DNA from: Combretum micranthum
Taxonomy: Eukaryota > Streptophyta > Magnoliopsida > Myrtales > Combretaceae
Length of the DNA stretch: 64,000 bases
Assembly (NCBI GenBank): GCA_024138025.1
Contig: JAMXBD010000066.1
Span: 248,001-312,000 of the forward strand
Direction: 5' to 3'
Shown: piece by piece, positions 10,796 to 22,729 of the stretch
Position numbering within the stretch: the stretch's first letter is position 1
Layout: each line of letters opens with the position of its first letter
Notes under the pieces: generated by a model
What the model saw: only the letters and a program-made list of their open reading frames with translations
Database searches by the model: none
What the model was told of the DNA's origin: nothing
Translations under genes and position numbers: made by a program

Positions 10796-12046
10796 TCATG
10801 AACTGTTCCTTCCCTGGTTTTTCAAAAGTATTGGTCTCCTTATCTTCATAATAAGCATTGATAGCAACAAGCAACTCGTCAAGACCCTGATCAGTTTCAT
10901 CCTCTTCCTCTCCAACCAGTCCCCGTCAGTGATAGTCATCACTTGTTTGTTAAGAAACTGAGAAGCAATATGCTCATAATCTTGACACTTGAAATACTTC
11001 ACTTCTCTACTTTTCTTTCCAAAACTACCAACAACATCTCTCATAAACTAAGCAGTCACTACAGTCTTGCCAAAATCATTAGTAGATTTCACTACTCGCT
11101 TATTAGTTGTCACTTCCTTCCCAGAGTTAAGATTACCATCAATACTTTTATCTGCTTCCCTACTACTAGTTATGGGAGATTTAGAATAACCTCCAAATGT
11201 GTTAGAAGAAGACCTATTAGACGTTGTTCTATAAGGATTAGAATGTCTTTGTCTCTTAACTTTTAGAGCCAATTAGATGGCCTCTTCAAGTGTATTGTAT
11301 CACTACAACTCAACAATATAGGCCATCTCATACTTTAGGCCAGAAACAAACCTTGCCATTATTTGCTCAGAGGTTTAGTAGCTCTACAACGTATCGTCAA
11401 TGTTTCAAATTCCTAAATATACTCATTTACAGTCTTTCCTCCCTGCCTCAATGTCTGTAGGCACATGAACAACTCATGTTTGTAATGTTCTGGAACAAAT
11501 CTACGCCTTAAGACTTGCTTCATATCATGCCATTCTTTAATCTCCACCTCTCCATCTATTTTTTGGGTCTATTTGGTTGGTCTGTTTTTATCTGTATCGA
11601 AATTATATGTATAAATTTGTTCAATTTACATCTATATTTTATCTATTTGATTTTTCATAAAAACTAACAACTTTTTTTTTTATTTGTATCTATTTCTTGG
11701 TAAACAATTTATTAGAAAAAAGTTTGAAAAAAAAAAGTCTGTATATGTTGGAAAAAGCTAAACAAACAAATCCTTGAACTGACAACTACATTTTTCCACC
11801 ACAAAGCAGCGTACGCTGTAAACTCAACAGTCCCTAAACGTACCCTAGTGTGGTCATCGATTTCATAACATTTGAATAGCCTTTTAACCTTATCCTCCCA
11901 ATCTAGGTAATCATTAGCAGATCCTCCTCCAGCAAACGAGGCCATTTGTAGTTTCACATATTCCAATCCCTTAGGTTGTTAGAACTCATGGTTATGATCA
12001 TATTCATCCTCAAAGTTATCTCCTCTTCCTTTACGATAGGCATAGG
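10796..12046 (-). pseudogene. Gypsy gag remnant
   Basis: The minus-strand frame 11712-11966 begins MEYVKLQMASFAGGGSANDY and has the gag block YLDWEDKVKRLFKCYE and AALWWKN. It is cut by a MITE (11565-11773) and resumes beyond it. The frame 11048-11272 is Ser/Arg-rich spacer. The frame 10796-11044 has the knuckle region YFKCQDYEHIASQF, in which the first and last Cys of the CCHC are lost. Related coding sequence (KGRGDNFEDEYDHN) extends upstream of the Met to about 12046. The capsid role is lost. Confidence 0.75.
11565..11773. mobile_element. Tourist-like MITE inside the nested Gypsy gag
   Basis: About 209 bp with ends GGGTCTATTTGG and CAAACAAATCC, AT-rich and non-coding, with an internal TATTTGTATCTATTTCTTGG block similar to the copy at 4878. 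It splits the gag frame after AALWWKNVVVSS. The flanking 3 bp (TTT and TTG) do not form a clean duplication. This is the third nesting level: MITE in Gypsy in Copia. Confidence 0.6.
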
Positions 12047-12926
12047 CTTGGTCACGGTCATGTTGAGGGCTCGACAGGTCCACTGTTAGTGTGTGACAAG
12101 TTCAATACTAAGACTTGACAAGTTCAAAGTTGCACAGCTTTAGTCAAAGGTCAAATGTGAGGTGCAGCAAGTTCAAGGTGAGACAATCATTAGGGTGTGA
12201 AAGTTTGATTCAAGGCTTGATGGAGCGCATATGAGCACAGACTTGGTCGAGGGCAAAAACGAGGCAAGGCACTTTAAGGCGCAACAGTTTAAATGCATGA
12301 GCCAGTATGGCAAAAAGAGTGTTGAAGCATATTTAATGCTTGAGGACTTAAAGACGTTATCTCTAATGGATATTTGAGTTTTTGACGGCTATAAATACTG
12401 TATCCATAGGAGATTCAAAAGAGAGAAGTGTAGAAGTGGAAAAGTGCTTTTATTTGCAAATAGCCAAATCATTTATTTTCTTGTTCTCTTACTCATTAAC
12501 TTGCAAATATTTAGAAAGAGAGAAAAATATTCTAATGCTTGTTCTTGTATTTGCTATCTATTAGTAAGCATCTAGAGATAGAAAGGGAATATTTTATTTC
12601 CTAAGTGTTGTAAAAGTGGTGTACTACTCAGTCTGTGCATATTTATTTGGTGATAAATAAAGTGGTGCTGAAGTTCTCCATTGGAGGTATTAGTAGATCA
12701 CGGAGAGTAGGAAGTGGGTCGAACTCCACGTTAAATCTAGACCCAAATTTTTTATCTCTATCTCTTTCATATTTCATATTATAGTCTGCTATGTATTATC
12801 CACTACTATTAAAGTTAAATATGATTTGTTGCATTAAATTAGTTGTTTGAGCCTTTTGGGGCAAATATTCAATTCACTCCTCTTCTCTCTTGAGTATTCT
12901 CTAGTGTGGTTTCATGTTTTCATATT

Positions 12927-13199
12927 GACATTATGGTTCTTGCATTCTCACTCAAGCACTGTACATATGTTGGAACATCCTCTATGTGTTCTTTACCTCA
13001 TATAGCACTTTAGTGTAAATGGATCTCCTAATAAGGCCCTAATATATCTCATCTAGAACCACACAATAACAAAAACTCTTTCAATCCTTGACATCTCAAC
13101 ATTTTTCATTTAAGTCCTTAACATAAGCAATAATTTGTAAACAAAGACAATTAGCAATAATGTGATTTTTTCTATTTGTATGTACAAGGTAGTCTAACC
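12927..13199. other. Flank after the Copia element, no gene
   Basis: Host flank that would join 1195. Only a 26-codon reading frame from 12933 is present. I see no domain, RNA gene or repeat end here. Confidence 0.4.
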
Positions 13200-14760
13200 T
13201 TATTAGTCTAAAAGGTAATAGTTAAATAAATAAAATTAATTAATATAGCTAAAATAATTCAAATAAAAAATGTAAAATGAAAAGCTAGAAAATTAAAAAA
13301 AGAAAAAACTCGACCACCCTGTAGTTATGGGATCGCCAATTTGACCATAGATTAAGGGTATGCTGCAACCCACTACTGTAACACACACACACACATTAAG
13401 GGTGTTTGAGTAATTTTGTTATATAAGGTTCCCACCTATATCTTGCCTAATCAAATATGATTTGGGTGGGTATTAACGGTTATGGGTAATGTACGGGTAT
13501 AATTTTTCTATAACCTACTTATACAAGATAAGTTACTAGTATAAGGTCTTTATATCTTGTATCAATCCTGGAACTTATACTTTATTATATAGATTATATA
13601 AGTTTTAAAATACTTTGTACCTATCCTAAAACCTATACTTTATAAAAAAATTATCATTTAAGAAATAGGAAATAAATAATAATAGTACATTTTTCATTTT
13701 ACCATCACTTTTGTTTGAGATTATCATTTGTAAGAAATTTTTACTTATAAAAACTTGTACTCTTTTATTATGAAAGTATTTATAATTTTTATTTTATAAG
13801 AATTATGATTGTTTGTAGTTGAACTTTTAAGTTCTGTAGAAGTATTGTTTTTATCTTCTGAAGCTAATTAATGCATTGCAATTTGCTATATGTTTATCAA
13901 TTTAGTTAATATAATGTAATTAGGTTCCATAAATATTTCTTGCAAATTTCCATTTTAATATAGACAAATTCTTTATATTGTATAGCTTGTAATCATGGTT
14001 GTCAAAATCATGAATCAAATATCCAATTCTATTAGTTTTATATGTTTTTAATTAATTAAAATGGATGAAAAATTATTAAGTTTCAGACTTTAAGTAGAAT
14101 TATGAATTTAGAAGTATGATTATATACGTTCACAATTCTACCTATTTTGCACGATTCTACTGATTCTATAGGCTCGTGAAATAGCAAAATCATCATTTTG
14201 ATAACTATGCTTGTAATATTAATAAATTATTTTTGGATTTCTTTTGATAGGTTGTTTATATTGAATAGATGGAAAAAACAAAGGATAGTATAACATATTA
14301 CATGAATCATGTATATTATAATAAACTCGAGATTTAAAAAAAAAAGAAAATATTTGTAGGTTTCCATATATAGATATCTTGTAGCTTGTAAATCTTATAG
14401 AGTGCAGGCTATGGGCTCAATAATTGCTACTATAGATTAGCTTTAGGGTACAAAACTTTGTACCTTATACCATATAAGTTAGAGTACGAATACAACTTCA
14501 TACTTTACCCACACTAGATCCACTCATCCAAATATATATATGTGTGTGTTTCTATTATTTCATACGGTAGGTCGAAATGACCTGCTTTTGTAGGTGAGTT
14601 GAGATCAAATTTTAATCTATATCTACACTAACCACCCTACAGCCATGGGATGGTGAAGCTATTTTTTTTAAATTTTCTACAAATTTTTCTTTTAGTTTTT
14701 TTATTTTGTAAATTTTTAGTTATTTTAGTTAATTTATTTATATTTATTTAAATTGTTTAT
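13200..14760. repeat. Long inverted repeat with about 1.15-kb spacer
   Basis: The left arm (about 13205-13395) and right arm (about 14540-14760) are imperfect reverse complements. The left arm's TTAAATAAATAAAATTAATT and following A-rich tract mirror the T-rich right arm, and both arms carry ACCACCC...ATGGGAT next to CACACACA/TGTGTGTG. The spacer contains several TATAAG/CTTATAC words and no open frame of note. It may be a foldback or Mutator-like non-autonomous element, possibly with another element nested in the spacer. Ends and target duplication are not resolved. Confidence 0.45.
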
Positions 14761-14999
14761 TTAAAATAATTGTGTAGACAATTAGAGGCTAACGTGTGTC
14801 AAACATTAATAGAAAAGTTAAGGGTTTTAAACAAAGTCTAATTTTGTAAGATTTGTTATAAATAAATAAATATACAATTATGGGCTTGTAAGGAAATGGT
14901 GAACCGTTGAAAGTAAAACATATATATTTTTCTCATTCTTTAGCATTCTTGCTTTAGGAATTGCGAAATCCAATGCTTAGACTAAAATATTCAAACTTG

Positions 15000-16010
15000 C
15001 ATGTGAAAAATGGTTTTGTAAAGAAGTAATAACTGATCTTTAAATTTGCCATAATCTAAAGCTACTCAAATAGTGAAGCTTGATGTTGACATGTTTAACC
15101 GTCCCATGAAACATCAATTTATTTAAGATTGCGATTATTTTTTGATTGTCAACAAAAATCTTAGAATTGTTACTTTTCTCCATGTGTAAATAATACAACA
15201 CATTCTAACCATAAGATTTGTTTTGCTTATTGTTGTTGTCATGAATTCTACCTTAATAGTGGAGTGTGCTGGAAATTTCTATTTCGTTGAGCACGGGAAA
15301 AATCCTAAACCTTGGCTAAAACAATATCCCAAGAAGAGTGCCCTGCTAGAAAAAACACTTACTCTTATTGAAATGAAAATCATAACTTTATTAAACAAGC
15401 AAGAAAAGCTTTTATATTCTATTAGTAAAGCTCTACTACCTTATCTATGGTCAAGGGCCTTTCTAAGGCTCACGCCAGGTGCCCCCATTTCTTAGCTTCC
15501 CTAAAATCGAATAATTTTTAGTTGGTAAGATCCAAAGTCCCCTTCATGCCATCAATGGATCTAGCCTTGTCACTATTTGAGAATTGATACAACTTGAAGT
15601 TTTGGCATGTCCCAATCTTGATACCATAATCAATAGTTCTTTTGATATATATTAATAATCTTTTCTATGCTTCTTCTAGTATATGAATGCTTTACCTTTT
15701 CTTTGCTTGATTTCCACAAGACCAAGATTTATCATTTCAAAGACCATACATCATTTCTTATTTGAGCTTCTCACCAAGATTGTATTATTTTTTATTACTA
15801 AAAGATCATCAACATAAAGAATGGACTTGTAAAAATGTTTTTCAAAACTCTGGATTAAAAATTTTTCATCTATGCTATTGTATCAAGCTCTTGGCACTTG
15901 TTACACCATAGAGAGAATTTTTGAGTAAGTAAACTTTATATTCTTCATCATGCTTAACATATCCCTCTAACTGCTTCACATATGCTTTTTCCAGTAATAT
16001 ACAGTTTAAA
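15000..16010 (-). pseudogene. Copia pol relic (RT to RNase H)
   Basis: Read on the minus strand from the right: VKQLEGYVKHDEEYKVYLLK and NSLYGV (about 15880-15997, RT palm region), a YVDD codon block (15805-15816), LLIYIKRTIDYGIKIG and NFKLYQFSNSDKA (about 15550-15650, the connection into RNase H), and IFVDNQ (about 15145). Stops and frameshifts occur throughout. It has no LTRs in the window. The wording fits the Tork lineage better than the other two Copia elements here. It is an old dead fragment. Confidence 0.7.
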
Positions 16011-16069
16011 AGAGAGTTAAAATTTATCTAAATTTCAAGTTTTGTAATAACATGAATTGGCTCTTTAGA

Positions 16070-16815
16070 ATGAGCAATAGAATTTCAAAAGTTAAAGTTC
16101 ATAGATTTAGGATGATTAAAAGAGATTTGGAACTCTGAACACTATTTACTTAGTCTATAAATTTTGAATCTTTCTTAACAATTTATGTATCTATAGAGGC
16201 TCTCTATAAACCTATAACAAAGGGGGTAAATGAAGGGATTCGTATAAGAGGAAAATTTAACTTTTGTTCAATTGTTGGTCATGATAGAATATAGGAAACT
16301 AAAGTCCATAAAATTGGGATGATCATACCTATAGAGGCTCTTTATAAGCCTATAACGAAGAGGAGTTGATGGAGTAAGTTTTGTTCAATCACTGACCATT
16401 ACAGGAAGTCAAAAGTACATAGATTTGAGATTCTAAAAAAGATTTGTGGTTCAAAGGACTATTGAATTAGACCATTCATTCTCAATATATCTAAGCAAAG
16501 TTTATATATCTATAGGGGCTTTTTATAAGCCTTTTATATATAAAGAGGAGTTGGTGGAGCAAGTTTTGTTCCATTATTGAGCATGATAGGGTTTAGGGAT
16601 TTTTTTTTTCCTTTGATAACTAAGTTTAGAAAGTTAAAATTTATAGATTTATGGAGACTAAGAAAGATTTAGAGTTCGGAGGACAGTTGAAATAGTGTAT
16701 CTATTTTCAATCTTTTTAAACAAAATTTGTGTATCTTTAGAGGTTGTCCATAAGCCTATCACTAAAGGGGAGTAGATGGTGGGATTCATTTAAGGAGAAA
16801 ACTATTGTTGAATCA
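16070..16815. repeat. Degenerate tandem repeat, four to five copies
   Basis: A block reading roughly CTATAGAGGCTCTTTATAAG, followed by CCTATAACGAAG(A/G)GGAGT, recurs starting at 16191, 16329, 16510 and 16735 (spacings 138, 181 and 225 bp). Each copy includes related sequence such as 'TTTTGTTCAAT.ATTG..CATGATAG' and 'AAAGTTAAAGTTCATAGATTTA'. A partial earlier copy precedes 16191. No reading frame runs through it. Confidence 0.65.
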
Positions 16816-19575
16816 TTATATATATATAGGTTATAACTTTTGCTTCTAGAAATAATGACGAAGCGAGTAGGTTGTTTTGGGCATAGCGTGGCAATTTTTT
16901 ATTCCCACCGTACCATTTTGAGTCGGCAATTGCTGCTAAATTACTGTGCTAACAAGAGATGCACAGCGGAGCTGTGACTTTTAAATTTTAAATTGCCAGT
17001 CTTTTTTTTTTTTTAAATTCAAATAAAATCTGCCTGTTAAAATTCAAAGTCACCGGTTTGATTCCCTGCAATAGCCAAAATTTGTAATGGAGTTAACACA
17101 TATATACATATAAAATATATAAGGGTTAGGTTAATGCATGTCCTTGTTACTATCTCGTGTGTTAAGGGCATTACAAAACGAATTCGGGTGCATTTTCTAG
17201 AGCATACTTTCAATCATTACGTGAAATCTGACTATGTCAGGAAGATATTATATATAAAGTGGAAATAAAAAATAACAAAGTTCAGATTCTAATTTCTATT
17301 AATAATTAATGTCTCTTTCCTGAAAGGAAAAAAAAAAAAAAAATGAAAGAGGAAGCTCTTTTATTGCTGCCTATAACTTTCCACTCTATAATTTAGCTGG
17401 CTCTGTTGAAGATATCAGAATCGAAAACTCCATATCCTTAAATGGGAACAAGTAGGGTCTAATATTGTTGTTATATACCAAGGGAGAAGAATGAGCCCTC
17501 GTGCTTCCCACGGACCCATGGCATATCATTGGGCAGTCAGCTCGACTCGTTGCGTGACTTCATTTATATTCCCATTGACTTCAGACCTCAAATAATCTTT
17601 ACGATGAAAGCAACTGAAAGAGCGTCTCCGCCGGCGGGCGGGGGATCCATTGGGTGGTATATATCACAAATACAAACGCATGATGCATGAGTACACCGAT
17701 AAAATATTGATACCTGTGATATAGAGTAGAATGAGTAATTTTTAAAATAATAATTATCGTAATTTGTACTCTCTTTCTCTCTCTCTCTATATATATATTT
17801 AAATTTAAGAAATTTATAAATTATCTTCTTAAACTTTTACTTATGAGTTTTTAATCTTTCATCAAAATATACATTTAGATCGTTTAAATTTTAATAAATT
17901 AGCACTGTCAAGGGTAATAGGTATTTTATATGTATAACACAGCATTTGTTGTAATTATGAAGATTTTTTTTTTTGGCTAATTACAATGAATAAAAAGGTA
18001 TTCGAATCAGAACTTTTTATACAAAAAAAAATCAAACGGATACCACTAGGATATAATTTCATTTATTAATTATGAAGATGATATAATACAATTTAGGAAC
18101 AATTGATTTGACATAAAAGCAAGTGTGTTTTTAGAACATCCATTAACCTATCAACACTTGTGTGGTATTAATTTAATGAGAATAAATTGAGTGAATATTT
18201 GACGTAATGCTGTTAGGAGGGGACATTTTGGGCCGTTTGCTAGGGAAAATTATACAAAGTGGGGATGTGGCATCATTGCACATGGTGGGGGTATGGTCAG
18301 ATTTGGAAGAGAATAAATAAGAAAAGAAAAAGATATATGGGGTATGCTATCATTGTCTAAACGAAGATCCGAACTCCAAAAACCAATTATGAGAAATTTT
18401 TTTTTTTTTTTTCGTTTTTTAAGGAGTTGTAGGCATCTTGACAACAAGTTCTAAGGAGTGGCTTCTAAAATTTACACCAGAATCTTAAAAATTAAAGAGA
18501 AATGGGTTACCATCTCGATACACCAATGATACTGTTCTAGTTCATTACAAAAATTATTTATTGATATATATTTTTAAATACACAATATATATATATTGGA
18601 ATTCCCATTTATGCCGATGTTTTAACCTAATGAGTTTAATTGATATAATTTTGTAAATTCAAGGTGATATAGTCCAAAATACACATTTATGATTAGACGC
18701 CTAAAAATTCGATTTAATATAGTCTTGCCGGATAAAATCCCAGTTGCTTTCCAATATTCATGGATGAATTGACCTTTTTATTCTTCATTCTTTTATCTGT
18801 CAAATTGGGGAATTGACATTAATCTTACTCATTGGAATAGAATTGTTACTCTGCTGACTCATGATAAGGTTATTTCAATTTTAATATGATTATTGGTTGG
18901 TGATGTTATCATTGGAAATTTGACGTCAAGTTTATGGGTAATAAGGACATGAGTACAATGATCCATAAAATCCAGAAGCAGTATAAATCCTGGTTGGTGG
19001 ATATAATATACGTCTAAATTGTGTGATACAACAGTTATTAGCCACATAAATTTAAGCGAATATAGGCAGTCGGAACTTTTCAATCAGAAAACCAGCACGA
19101 ATGATAGGGCACCTACTGAATTCATTGTTAATTATAGAAAAAATACATATATTGCACGAATGATAGGTCGAACCAGTCGACCCAGACAAAAAATAAAAAA
19201 TAAAAAAACTAGAAATTTAAAAATTTATTCATACTTTATTATAAATTTATAAAATATAATCATCATATAATGTTTATTTAATAATTAATTGATGAATTTA
19301 ATCCAAATATAGATTTAATTAAGTAATGTCATATATATTGGTCTTTCATAATTAAATTATCCTTTATATTTTTACTTTTTCATGATCTCGGTTCGACCCC
19401 TAATTAAACCCAGTTCAACCCCGGACCTTCTAGCTTATCCGGGTCAAACTCTGGTCTTGTTCAGACAACATTGCATATGATAAGTCTTAAGAATATTTTG
19501 TTTTTTAAACTTCCTCCCACATCATAGTGTATGGATATAAATCCTTTAGCCTGAATTTATTCTAAAATCTTCTCT

Positions 19576-19616
<41 letters not shown>

Positions 19617-20402
19617 AAGTTTCATAATACATTATAATCATCATATAGAAGTTATTAAATAAAAATAATAAATGATAAGAATTAAACAAATAAAATTATA
19701 GGTTACAGCCCAAACCTATCATCTTTAAGAAACCAAAATAAATTTGTTACTTCATTTCTTTCACATTTTCCTTATCTCAATAAATGTTTCTACTATTTAC
19801 CTTTTCTACAATTTATATGGTACTGAATAAGGCATATTTTAAATGAGATGAATTTTGAATGAATAAGATGTATGATAGCATTTACAAGTTTAGATTATCT
19901 AAAATCTACATCAGAAACTTATTATTATAAAAATATAATTGAAAATTATAGGTCCCGCAATATATCTTATACTCTAAAGTTTTTGTAGAGTATTTGTTTC
20001 AAGTGTTACAAGATAGTCTCGGATTTCAAAATTTGGGAACCAATATCCATCCCCACCCTATCCGTCATCCCTAATACAAAATGCAAGAGTAAGAAGTTAA
20101 TATATATAATATATATATATATATATATGTATATAATGAAGGAGTACTCTTTGTTTTTTATTTCTCTAATCTTAGTGCATGTTTACATTTCCCCCTTTAT
20201 TCTATGTGAATTAATATTATGGTATATTGCTGCATTTTAAACACCTACTAGCAATTCATAATTGCTATTCATGCCTTGCCATCACAGATTGCTAATATTA
20301 TTAATCACTATAATCTTATAAATAATCCTACTGTGTAAACACCACTATCATTAGTTTCATGTTTTTCATAAAGTACAAAAATAAATATTTTGTTATTAAA
20401 AT
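16816..20402. other. Intergenic DNA, no gene recognised
   Basis: AT-rich DNA without convincing reading frames. Landmarks: a short GC-richer patch at 17600-17650 (CTCCGCCGGCGGGCG), a (CT)n-(AT)n microsatellite at about 17768-17800, poly-T or poly-A runs at 17322 and 18398, and a 35-A run at 19581-19615. A Pol III B-box-like GGTTTGATTCC near 17055 lacks a partner A box. Confidence 0.4.
19581..19615. repeat. Poly(A) tract of 35
   Basis: An uninterrupted run of 35 A after AAAGT. It could be the tail of an old retroposed sequence, but the upstream side shows no recognisable LINE or SINE and no flanking duplication was found. Confidence 0.7.
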
Positions 20403-21118
20403 TAGATGTGTCTAAATGGGTTAAACGAGTTGACTTGACCGAACCCATTGTGGCCCATGAGTTAAATGGGCAAAAAAATTTTGATTCGCTTGATAATCGA
20501 ACTAAAATTTCTTAACCCTAATCTAGCTTACTTTAGCCTACGGGTTAAATGGGATAGCCTAGCCACCTATCCCATTTGACTTGCTTATATATCTTTACAG
20601 GTTAAATGGGCTAAATTGGCATGAATAACCCATTATGCTAATTGGATAAGATGTATATAATAAAAAAATTAAATTTTATAGGGTTTTACATATATTAATG
20701 ATTTTTTATTACTATTTTAATCACTTATATATATATATATATAAATGAGTTTCTTAGAATAATTTATTGGATATCATATTTTGTTTAAAACAATAAAATA
20801 TACTTACAAAATGTCATGATACATGTGCATTAATTTGTCATTCTCTATTACTATTAACACATAAATTTAAACTGAAACATAGTCTTAAGAATAATACTAC
20901 ATTAATAGTCATTTCCTACAATATATATTTATTATATATAAGTGGGCTAATAAACATTCTCACTTAACCTTCGGTCTAGTCTACTTTGGCTAGCAAGTTA
21001 AACAGATTTGGTAAAAGTGGTCTACTTTTAAATGGGTTGAAAAAAGTTATTCCTAACCTATTTTTAAAATGGTTTGGCTAGAATAGTTCACAGGCCAAAA
21101 TCCATTTGCACGGCTCAA
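20403..21118. mobile_element. Non-autonomous hAT-like element
   Basis: About 716 bp that begins TAGATGTGTCTAAATGGGT and ends CCATTTGCACGGCTCAA, which fits the hAT pattern of TAG..GTG with a complementary end, though degenerate. Candidate 8-bp flanks are ATTAAAAT (20395-20402) and GTTACAAT (21119-21126), agreeing at 6 of 8 positions. It contains repeated AAATGGG and GGTTAAA words and no coding frame. It is an older copy than the other hAT MITEs here. Confidence 0.55.
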
Positions 21119-21126
21119 GTTACAAT

Positions 21127-22240
21127 AGGACCACATAGACATTTTTACTTTCATTTTAATATAATTCCCTATTTGTTTCTATATTTAACTTAACAATGAC
21201 TATACTTCTAATAACTATTACAATTTCATTACATTCCTCTTTAATTACATCTTAATTACTCTGTTACTTAATTAATGTCGAACAACATTTCATAATATTT
21301 TTGAATTTTTGATCACATTGTATCCTATGTGTCTATTATAACCAAACACAAAGTATCAATTAATGTCGAACAACATTTCATAATATTTTTGAATTTTTTG
21401 ATCACATTGTATCTTATGTTTTCCATCTTATTATAACAGTGACTCAAAACCCAACTCTAAATCTTATAGGATCATAAAAAATTTTTTGAACCCATACCAT
21501 AACCCTATAAGATTTTTAATAAATCAGGTATTATGTTTGGTTGCATTCCTGTTTGTACAAATATTAAACTTTAAAGGGTTATTTCAAGCAATTTTGACTT
21601 TTTTACTAATTTATTGAAGTTCAGAGTGATGAGATGCAATATTGAAAAATTCAAATGATGCATATATACAAAATAAAAAATTTAGGAGTTATTTACATGT
21701 GTCCTCTATGCTTTTCTATCTTATCATAAACCATACCTCGATACTGAGCTACTAGTAGGCTCTCCAATCTAGTACTTTAGATATATGTATCTAAATTTCA
21801 CGCAAATGCTCGAAACTCTCACCTCACATGGCGAGATTTACCTTTCCATGTGTTTCATAAATAATATTCGATATTCTGTTCCATTAGAAAAATATATATA
21901 TGTGTGTGTGTGTGTAAACCATTCACATCATTTGACTCTGTCTTCAAAATATATAACATTCGGATGCTTTGTTTATTACCAACCTTATGCATCTGCCAAT
22001 AATTATACGCCAATCATTGGCACTAGCTAACCTGCAAAACAAGAATTTAAAAATTAGAATTATAAAAAATTAGGTCCCATTTATTTTCTTTTTAAATAAA
22101 TTCGAATTTTTGCAACAAAAACATTCAAACTTTCAAAGTGCTATGCGGTAGGGAAAGAAAAAAAAAAAAAAAAGATCCACCTAGGAACTTAATAATATAA
22201 AAACAGTCGGTTGGTCAAAAATTAAATAAATATCAAAAAG
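21127..22240. other. Intergenic DNA with a short tandem duplication
   Basis: A block starting TTAATGTCGAACAACATTTC is present twice (from about 21271 and about 21359, period 88 bp) with few differences. The rest shows microsatellite (GT)n at about 21900-21915 and no gene. Confidence 0.5.
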
Positions 22241-22245
22241 TCGAA

Positions 22246-22650
22246 ATTCACACTCAGTTTGGCATGATGAAATTAATTAGGGAGGAAAGATCATAAAATG
22301 AAAGAAAACGGAAGAGATAAATTATTGGAGTATTTGAAGCCTTATTTTGTGCTTGGATAATGATGGGGAAGAAAATGGATAGAATATTAATTATTATAAA
22401 AAATAAAATAAAATATAATGATAAATTAATTAAAAGATAATAAGTAATTTAAAAAATGAGGATATAAAAGTAATTTAAAAAAAATCCACTTTCCATCATA
22501 ATTCTCTCCATTTTGAAGGGAACAAAAAAATTGGTGAAACTTAGGAAAATTATTACATTCATTTTCCTTTTTCTTATCTTTTTAATCACCCTCATTTTCT
22601 CCCTCCCCTTTCAATTCTCCTATACAAAACACAATGTTGGGGTTTCATCT
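22246..22650. repeat. Possible MITE with purine/pyrimidine-mirrored ends
   Basis: The left part (TTGTGCTTGGATAATGATGGGGAAGAAAATGG, 22347 onward) and right part (TTTTCTCCCTCCCC...CCTATACAAAACACAA, to about 22635) are imperfect reverse complements around an AT-rich centre. This is typical of MITEs, but exact ends and a target duplication were not fixed. No coding frame. Confidence 0.4.
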
Positions 22651-22729
22651 CTTAAATGAGCACATGTTACATTAGTACCATAGGTGCATAAAGAATAATA
22701 AATACTTGAATAAATAAACATTGGTTTAA

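Larger units (their letters stand above)
9289..12046 (-). mobile_element. Truncated Gypsy retrotransposon nested in the Copia 3' LTR
   Basis: Read on the minus strand it keeps gag, a protease region, a polypurine tract and one LTR (9289-9984). The 5' LTR and the start of the element are missing, and RT, RNase H and integrase are deleted between the protease and the PPT. The right edge falls at or near 12041-12052, where the gag-coding sequence and Copia LTR share CTTGGTCAC-like words, so the exact join is ambiguous. Because host LTR sequence is lost there, no target duplication is seen. Confidence 0.75.
1196..12922 (+). mobile_element. Copia LTR retrotransposon (SIRE/Maximus-like), heavily nested and decayed
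   Basis: Two related long terminal repeats start identically (TGTTGAACTTGTATG) at 1196 and 8949. A tRNA-iMet-type primer site follows the first, and gag-protease-integrase-RT-RNase H remnants lie between them in Copia order. Flanks TATT (1192-1195) and TATT (12923-12926) suggest a 4-bp target duplication. The long LTRs, the coiled-coil-rich gag and the two CCHC knuckles suggest the SIRE/Maximus lineage, but no tree was made. Every coding domain has stops or frameshifts. Later insertions are a Tourist-like MITE (4878-5100), a hAT MITE (7713-8399) and a Gypsy fragment in the 3' LTR (9289 to about 12046). Without these the element would be about 8 kb. Confidence 0.9.
8949..12922 (+). repeat. 3' LTR of the Copia element, split by a Gypsy fragment
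   Basis: The left piece (8949-9288) aligns with 1196 to about 1528 of the 5' LTR. The right piece (about 12047-12922) aligns with about 1614-2525. About 85 bp of LTR are missing at the junction. The LTR ends in CA at 12921-12922, with its TATA box at 12390-12397. Confidence 0.85.

Noticed and set aside
10943..11266. 107-codon plus-strand frame
   Set aside because: It is antisense to the Gypsy gag remnant, whose minus-strand motifs explain the sequence.
15223..15495. 90-codon plus-strand frame
   Set aside because: It lies opposite the minus-strand Copia relic and has no motif of its own.
17040..17075. GGTTTGATTCC resembling a Pol III B box (tRNA or SINE)
   Set aside because: No A box at 30-60 bp upstream, no cloverleaf, and no tail with flanking duplication.
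20108..20131. (TA)n hairpin-forming tracts here and at 42032, 54852 and 61507
   Set aside because: Ordinary plant microsatellites with no associated structure.
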